From: Acidobacteriota bacterium
GTDB taxonomy: Bacteria; Acidobacteriota; Terriglobia; Acidiferrales; UBA7541
Assembly: GCA_003131705.1 (NCBI GenBank)
Contig: PKUY01000239.1
Location: 2,921 to 12,983, forward strand
Length of the DNA: 10,063 nt
Direction of reading: 5' to 3'
The position numbers and the translations under genes are program-made. This document shows positions 6,285 through 10,063 of the stretch, in pieces (positions within the stretch are counted from its first letter, which is position 1; every line of letters begins with the position of its first letter). The notes beneath the pieces are model-generated. The model was given only the letters and a program-made list of their open reading frames with translations, did not search any database and was not told the DNA's origin.

Positions 6285-7127
6285 TCAGTGCAAAGCGACC
6301 GGAGTATGTCCGGGATGTGTTCCCTTCCCAAAACTTGGCCAATCTCGGAGCCCGATGAGAAAAGGCTGACTGCTCACAGCGTTGAAGCGCTGTCCGGGAG
6401 GAGTTTGGTAGAAGTCGGCAAGGACCTTAACGTCATCATCCAAAAGATACTTCGCATAAAGGACCGCCAGGCCATCGTTAAACTCCTGCGAAGCGAGTAT
6501 GCCCACTAACTTTTCCAAGTACGCGTCGACAATTTTCTCCCGATTCGGCGTGGGTGGAAGTGCAGCCAACATGGTCGGCCGCAAGGTCGCAAACATCGAG
6601 CGGCCCATACTAGCGGTCTGTTCCTGCAGGTGCATGACGTCGAAGAGATGCAGTATGTCCGTCTTAAACTGCGGGTCAATCGACTGGAGTTCGGACGTCT
6701 GAGAATCCTCCGGAGATGAGCCGTCGAGCGCAAATACCACCTGGATCGTCGTATCAACTTCGATGGGTTCGCCGTTGAGCTTTGTCGGTGTGTACTGCCA
6801 CTGCTTAACCGCATCCATCGCCGCCGCCTTCAAAAGATCGGGCCCCGAGACGTACTGAAGCTCTTTGATTGTGCCGTCTCTCGCGATGACGGCGTGCAGG
6901 ATCACGGTGCGGGAAATGTGAGCGGCCTTCGCTAGGGGCGGGTAGATTGGCGCCACCTGATGAACGATTGCCGTTTGCGCCACGTTTCCTCCAACGCGGA
7001 TTCGCATCGGACGCGTTGCAGGCGGTGCGGGCGATGGTGTGGGCGCCGGGCTCTGATCTTGCCCGTGCGCAAGCGTTGCCGTCGACATGGCGAGCCGAAT
7101 GACCAGCGCAGACGTTCTGAAGTTCAT
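6285..7127 (-). CDS. secreted TonB C-terminal domain plus DUF2059 fusion protein
   Basis: The protein is 280 residues. A signal sequence covers about 1-22 (ending TLAHG-QDQ), followed by a short Pro/Ala linker (about 26-40). A TonB C-terminal domain spans about 44-133, marked by PIYPPLAKAAHI at 60-71, VIARDGTIKELQYVSG at 80-95, AVKQWQYTP at 106-114 and a closing VDTTIQVVFAL strand. The rest, about 153-250, resembles DUF2059: helical, ending with DDDVKVLADFYQTPPGQRF. True TonB has a membrane helix and a long Pro-rich spacer; here the linker is very short, so energy transduction to outer-membrane receptors is doubtful. The ATG at 7125-7127 follows GGAGG (7133-7137) by five bases, so the frame further upstream to 7199 is not used. 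It appears monocistronic. Domain calls are from memory of the families; the role is unknown. Confidence 0.88.
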   Translation of the reverse strand: MNFRTSALVIRLAMSTATLAHGQDQSPAPTPSPAPPATRPMRIRVGGNVAQTAIVHQVAPIYPPLAKAAHISRTVILHAVIARDGTIKELQYVSGPDLLKAAAMDAVKQWQYTPTKLNGEPIEVDTTIQVVFALDGSSPEDSQTSELQSIDPQFKTDILHLFDVMHLQEQTASMGRSMFATLRPTMLAALPPTPNREKIVDAYLEKLVGILASQEFNDGLAVLYAKYLLDDDVKVLADFYQTPPGQRFNAVSSQPFLIGLRDWPSFGKGTHPGHTPVALH

Positions 7128-7171
7128 CGGTGCCTCCGGAGCCATATTGATGGACCAGTTACGTCGCCGGG

Positions 7172-7201
7172 AGTATACGCCGTCGGCTTTCCCCGTCACA
7201 A
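7172..7201 (-). promoter_or_regulatory. promoter of the TonB/DUF2059 gene
   Basis: On the minus strand TTGTGA (7196-7201, 4/6) and TATACT (7172-7177, 5/6) are 18 bases apart. The start near 7165 gives a leader of about 38 bases and supports the ATG at 7127. Confidence 0.5.
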
Positions 7202-7333
7202 GCGAAGACCCTGCGCAGTGGGCTCTCGGCGGGCAGCGAGTGGTCTGGCGTCAATCGGCGCGGTGCTAGTGTGGACCGATCATCTCGGAGCTAACGGAGG
7301 AGTGTATACCCAGTGACCTAGCTACCAGCGCTC

Positions 7334-7471
7334 CTAGTGGCCGTGCAAGCCGTGCTCGATTGCGAAAGCAATTACGAGCAGCGCCAGCGCCGCCAATATT
7401 CCGCCAAGGGATTCCAGCTCGACGGCGAATTCGGAGAGAGTTTCGTGCCACTTCTTGGTCCCGATGTTCAT
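7334..7471 (-). CDS. 45-residue single-helix membrane protein
   Basis: This gene has 45 codons plus TAG. The protein starts MNIGTKKWHETLSEF, has an amphipathic or acidic stretch (9-20), then one hydrophobic helix at about 22-38 (LGGILAALALLVIAFAI) and a short His-rich tail, EHGLHGH. It is therefore probably an inner-membrane small protein with its N-terminus in the cytoplasm, although the tail carries little charge to fix the orientation. Support for a real gene: GGAGG (7477-7481) is five bases before the ATG and a promoter with 17-base spacing lies just behind it. It sits between the TonB/DUF2059 gene (same strand, about 200 bases away) and copy B of the palindromic repeat. I do not recognise a family; such proteins often regulate a larger membrane partner. 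Confidence 0.7.
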   Translation of the reverse strand: MNIGTKKWHETLSEFAVELESLGGILAALALLVIAFAIEHGLHGH

Positions 7472-7494
7472 AAGAACCTCCAAACCTTATCGGC

Positions 7495-7523
7495 CTTATA
7501 TGTTGGATGCCCGGAAGGAGCAA
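7495..7523 (-). promoter_or_regulatory. promoter of the 45-residue membrane-protein gene
   Basis: On the minus strand TTGCTC (7518-7523, 4/6) and TATAAG (7495-7500, 5/6) are 17 bases apart. The start near 7488 leaves only about 17 bases before the ATG, just enough for the GGAGG site. Confidence 0.5.
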
Positions 7524-7571
7524 GTCTGTGCGCTTGAGAACACCCGGCGGAAGAACGCCCGATCCCCAAAT

Positions 7572-7675
7572 GGGCTTTAGCCCCGGCGCGAGGACTCGAT
7601 AATCTTTGTGGATCGTGGCTTCAGGCACGACATAATTCCGCAAAATCAGTGCGGCTTTAGCCGTTGAAGTTCCGC
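7572..7675 (+). repeat. composite palindromic repeat, copy B (three hairpins)
   Basis: It has the same order and orientation as copy A: GGGCT-TT-AGCCC at 7572-7583, a stem with one mismatch at 7613-7630 (TCGTGGCTTCAGGCACGA) and CGGCT-TT-AGCCG at 7652-7663. The distance between hairpins 2 and 3 is nearly the same as in copy A, but hairpins 1 and 2 are about 32 bases closer. It lies between the divergent small-membrane-protein and leuC genes. Confidence 0.8.
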
Positions 7676-7739
7676 CGTTGCATTTCCCGGGTTATCCCGG
7701 CCGGGCCAAATCTGTCCTTTCGTAGAGTCCGCGCACCGC

Positions 7740-7783
7740 ATGCAAAATGCTAGCCTCAAAGGTGTGTTCGCGGCATTTTGCAT
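7740..7783. repeat. 11-bp perfect inverted repeat upstream of leuC
   Basis: ATGCAAAATGC (7740-7750) is repeated as its exact reverse complement GCATTTTGCAT (7773-7783) with 22 bases between. Each arm is itself almost a palindrome (GCA-AAA-TGC), which suits a pair of protein-binding sites as well as an RNA hairpin. Confidence 0.6.
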
Positions 7784-8040
7784 TTACCGGGCAAATGGCC
7801 GACACGCCGCCACGCGTCTCGGCCGCGCGTCGATGCAGCTCGCGTGTCCACACGCGCGCTTTGCCGGGACGACCTGCGTCAGCGCCGTAGGTGCGGCACC
7901 GTCGGACGACGAATGACAGACGAAAGGAGCAAGGAAGTGCCGATGCTTTCGAAAAGAGTCTAAGCCAATCGCAACGCAGCTCCTGCACTGCACCTCGCAG
8001 CCACCCCAATCTACAATTTTCTAATCGCCACATCCCGTTA

Positions 8041-8092
8041 TTTGAATCCCATGAAACTCATTCAAAGCAACCGATCGTAATCGATCCTAATC
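8041..8092. promoter_or_regulatory. inverted repeat and tandem 10-mers, candidate operators for leuC
   Basis: TTTGAAT (8041-8047) and its reverse complement ATTCAAA (8060-8066) are 12 bases apart. Directly after come two tandem units, GATCGTAATC and GATCCTAATC (8073-8092), differing at one base. They lie about 65-115 bases before the leuC -35 box, where an activator could bind. Function is inference. Confidence 0.35.
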
Positions 8093-8154
8093 GCAACATT
8101 TTCGAGATTTCTTTGTCTTGCCACCTATCGATTCCCCGCCACCCCGCACCCGGT

Positions 8155-8184
8155 TTGCCGCGAGCAGTACAGCCTTGTTACAAT
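8155..8184 (+). promoter_or_regulatory. promoter of leuCD
   Basis: TTGCCG (8155-8160, 4/6) and TACAAT (8179-8184, 5/6) are 18 bases apart. The start near 8191 leaves a leader of about 23 bases, too short for a leader-peptide attenuator or a T-box. Confidence 0.5.
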
Positions 8185-8213
8185 GGCGAGGAAAGGACAC
8201 AATAGGCGCGCTT

Positions 8214-9638
8214 ATGGCGACTCGCACACTATACGAGAAAATTTGGCATGACCATGTGGTCCACGAAGCGCCGGGACAGCCGTCGCTGATCTATATCGAC
8301 CGGCACCTCGTCCATGAGGGCACCTCCCCGCAGGCTTTTTCGGGGCTAAAGCTGGCCGGGCGCAGAGTGCGCCGCCCCGAGCTAACTTTCGCGGTGATGG
8401 ACCATTCCGTTTCGACGAAAAATCGTGCCTTGGCCGTCGTCGATGCGGATGCCGCCGCGCAGTTCGAGGCGCTGGAGCGAAACTGCAAGGAGTGCGGCAT
8501 CAATCTCTTCGACATGCAGAGCAGGAATCAGGGCATCGTTCACGTGATCGGCCCTGAGCTGGGAATCACGCTGCCGGGCTGCACGATTGTCTGCGGCGAC
8601 AGCCACACGGCTACGCATGGCGCGTTCGGCGCGTTGGCATTCGGCATCGGGACGAGCGAAGTGGAACACGTGCTAGCCACGCAGTGCCTGTCGTCCTTCA
8701 AATCGAAAACGATGCAGGTGGACGTGCAGGGCAAGCGCCCGCGCGGCGTGACCGCGAAAGACATCATCCTCGCCATCATCGGCAAAATCGGAATCGGCGG
8801 CGGAAACGGCCACGTGATGGAATACACGGGCGAAGCGGTGCGCGGGCTGTCGATGGAAGGCCGCATGACGATGTGCAACATGTCCATCGAGGCTGGCGCG
8901 CGCGCGGGAATGGTCGCGCCCGATAACACGACGTTCGAGTACGTCGAGGGGCGGCCTTTTGCGCCGCACGGAAAAGATTTCGAGGACGCGGTCGAATATT
9001 GGCAGTCGCTGGCAACCGATCCCGGAGCGAAATACGACGCGACGGTCACCCTGCGCGCGGCCGATCTCGCGCCGATGATTACCTGGGGCACGAATCCCGG
9101 AATGGTTACGCAGGTTACGAGCCGCGTGCCCGAGCCGTCTTCTTTCACCGATCCCGTCGATCGCAAGGCCGCGGAAAGCGCGCTGGTTTACATGGACCTG
9201 AAACCCGGCACACCGATGGAAGACATTCGTCTCGACCGCGTGTTCATCGGTTCGTGCACAAATTCACGCATCGAGGATTTGCGCGCAGCGGCGAGAGTTG
9301 TTTCCGGAAAACACGTGGCGAAATCACTGAAGCAGGCGCTGGTTGTTCCGGGCTCGCGCGTGGTGAAAACCGAAGCGGAAAAAGAAGGCCTCGACCAGAT
9401 TTTCCGCGACGCGGGATTCGAATGGCGCGACGCGGGCTGCAGCATGTGCATCGCCATGAACGATGACGTCCTGCTGAGCGGCGAGCGCTCGGCCAGCACG
9501 TCCAACCGCAATTTCGAAGGGCGTCAGGGCAAAGGCAGCCGCACGCACTTGGTCAGCCCGGCGATGGCTGCTGCCGCCGCGATCGAAGGGCATTTCGTCG
9601 ATATTCGTAGCTGGAGAGATTTAGACGGAGCCGAATAG
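8214..9638 (+). CDS. leuC: 3-isopropylmalate dehydratase, large subunit
   Basis: LeuC with LeuD converts 2-isopropylmalate to 3-isopropylmalate in leucine biosynthesis, in the cytoplasm. The protein is 474 residues, the normal length for the bacterial large subunit. The three [4Fe-4S] cluster cysteines are present: Cys348 in GSCTNSR, and Cys409 and Cys412 in GCSMC. Other aconitase-family landmarks are MDHSVST at 62-68, [13 protein letters not shown] at 127-139, [12 protein letters not shown] at 146-157, and [22 protein letters not shown] at about 430-451. The ATG at 8214 is used because the protein begins there as in other LeuC; the frame upstream to 8118 crosses the promoter. The ribosome site is weak (AGG at 8204-8206). 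leuD follows one base after the TAG, so the two are co-translated. Confidence 0.98.
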   Translation: MATRTLYEKIWHDHVVHEAPGQPSLIYIDRHLVHEGTSPQAFSGLKLAGRRVRRPELTFAVMDHSVSTKNRALAVVDADAAAQFEALERNCKECGINLFDMQSRNQGIVHVIGPELGITLPGCTIVCGDSHTATHGAFGALAFGIGTSEVEHVLATQCLSSFKSKTMQVDVQGKRPRGVTAKDIILAIIGKIGIGGGNGHVMEYTGEAVRGLSMEGRMTMCNMSIEAGARAGMVAPDNTTFEYVEGRPFAPHGKDFEDAVEYWQSLATDPGAKYDATVTLRAADLAPMITWGTNPGMVTQVTSRVPEPSSFTDPVDRKAAESALVYMDLKPGTPMEDIRLDRVFIGSCTNSRIEDLRAAARVVSGKHVAKSLKQALVVPGSRVVKTEAEKEGLDQIFRDAGFEWRDAGCSMCIAMNDDVLLSGERSASTSNRNFEGRQGKGSRTHLVSPAMAAAAAIEGHFVDIRSWRDLDGAE

Positions 9639-9639
9639 C

Positions 9640-10063
9640 ATGGAACCTTTCATCAAACATACGGGGTTGGTGGCGCCGATCGATCGCGTGAACGTCGATA
9701 CCGATCAGATGGTGCCGAAGCAGTTCTTGAAGCTCCTGACGCGGCAGGGATACGGCCGCGTTTTATTCTACGATTGGCGCTACCTGCCCGGCGAAAAGCC
9801 GAATCCGCAATTTGTGCTGAATTTTCCGCGCTACAAAGGCGCCAGCGTGCTGCTGGCTCGCGCGAATTTTGGCTGCGGTTCGAGCCGCGAACATGCGCCC
9901 TGGGCGATTCTCGATTACGGGTTCCACGCGATTCTCGCGCCCAGCTACGCCGACATTTTTTACAACAACTGCTTCAAGAACGGCATCCTGCCGATCCGCG
10001 TTACCCAGGACGACCTCGACAAATTGTTCGACGACGCCGAGCGCGGCGCCAATGCCACGCTCA
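9640..10063 (+). CDS. leuD: 3-isopropylmalate dehydratase, small subunit, N-terminal part (runs off window)
   Basis: LeuD is the small, swivelling subunit that supplies part of the substrate pocket of isopropylmalate isomerase. About 141 of the roughly 200 residues are visible. Typical features are the start [20 protein letters not shown], the [10 protein letters not shown] segment at 21-30, YDWRYLP at 44-50 and the hallmark [12 protein letters not shown] at 78-89, with [16 protein letters not shown] at 104-119. The ATG lies one base after the leuC stop, with GGAG (9627-9630) nine bases upstream inside the end of leuC, so translation is probably coupled. No frameshift or damage is visible before the window edge. 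Confidence 0.97.
   Translation, partial: MEPFIKHTGLVAPIDRVNVDTDQMVPKQFLKLLTRQGYGRVLFYDWRYLPGEKPNPQFVLNFPRYKGASVLLARANFGCGSSREHAPWAILDYGFHAILAPSYADIFYNNCFKNGILPIRVTQDDLDKLFDDAERGANATL

Larger units (their letters stand above)
7676..8154. other. leuC upstream region without a gene
   Basis: About 480 bases between the repeat and the leuC promoter. Open frames on both strands here give arginine-rich, low-hydrophobic translations without ribosome sites, so no gene is called. It holds an 11-bp inverted repeat (7740-7783), a 7-bp inverted repeat (8041-8066) and two tandem 10-base units (8073-8092). The last 150 bases are richer in A and T than the neighbouring genes. Confidence 0.6.

Noticed and set aside
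6186..6509. Plus-strand open frame of 107 codons at the end of the TonB/DUF2059 gene
   Set aside because: About two thirds overlaps a real gene on the other strand; no ribosome site and no recognisable protein content.
7692..8033. Minus-strand open frame of 113 codons upstream of leuC
   Set aside because: Composition rich in Arg and Cys, no ribosome site and no family resemblance; it crosses the 11-bp inverted repeat.
8051..8080. Tiny frame MKLIQSNRS before leuC as a leader peptide
   Set aside because: It has one Leu codon, no ribosome site, and lies upstream of the likely leuC promoter, so it would not be on that transcript.

Overview
The window looks like part of a chromosome from an Acidobacteriota-type soil or sediment bacterium. 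The reasons are the TonB-C proteins with a PxYPPLAK-type motif, the DHOR-family dihaem cytochrome, the RRM/RGG protein paired with a tiny lysine-rich protein, the moderately high GC content and the scattered CTTCAGCC/CTTTAGCC hairpins. This placement is an inference; there is no rRNA or other marker gene to prove it. No transposase, phage gene, CRISPR array, tRNA or rRNA was seen.

Layout. Positions 1-908 (minus) hold the N-terminal part of an HtrA/Deg periplasmic protease that runs off the left edge. It is divergently transcribed from a luciferase-like flavin oxidoreductase (1124-2131, plus). Next on the minus strand come a 62-residue charged protein (2201-2389) and, just upstream of it in a likely operon, an RRM RNA-binding protein with an RGG tail (2457-2879). 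Further upstream lie a dihaem cytochrome c of the DHOR family (3177/3360-4652), a zinc-ribbon SAM methyltransferase (5125-5967), a secreted TonB-C plus DUF2059 fusion protein (6285-7127) and a 45-residue single-helix membrane protein (7334-7471). Divergent from these, leuC (8214-9638) and leuD (9640 to the right edge) form a leucine-biosynthesis operon on the plus strand.

The genes do not form one pathway. HtrA, the DHOR cytochrome, the TonB/DUF2059 protein and the small membrane protein all act in the envelope or periplasm. The RRM protein and its small partner are probably an RNA-level, possibly cold-related, unit. LeuCD is housekeeping. Most genes have their own recognisable promoter.

The most notable points are these. 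(1) An in-frame TAG sits in the DHOR gene exactly where the family has a conserved Trp, and 60 further family-like codons follow it. (2) A composite palindromic repeat with three hairpins occurs twice, at 4929-5067 and 7572-7675. (3) There is a small membrane-protein gene of only 45 codons with a clear promoter and ribosome site. (4) TonB-C and DUF2059 are fused in one secreted protein. (5) Several inverted repeats lie in the long leuC upstream region. I did not find convincing evidence for a wholly new multi-gene system.
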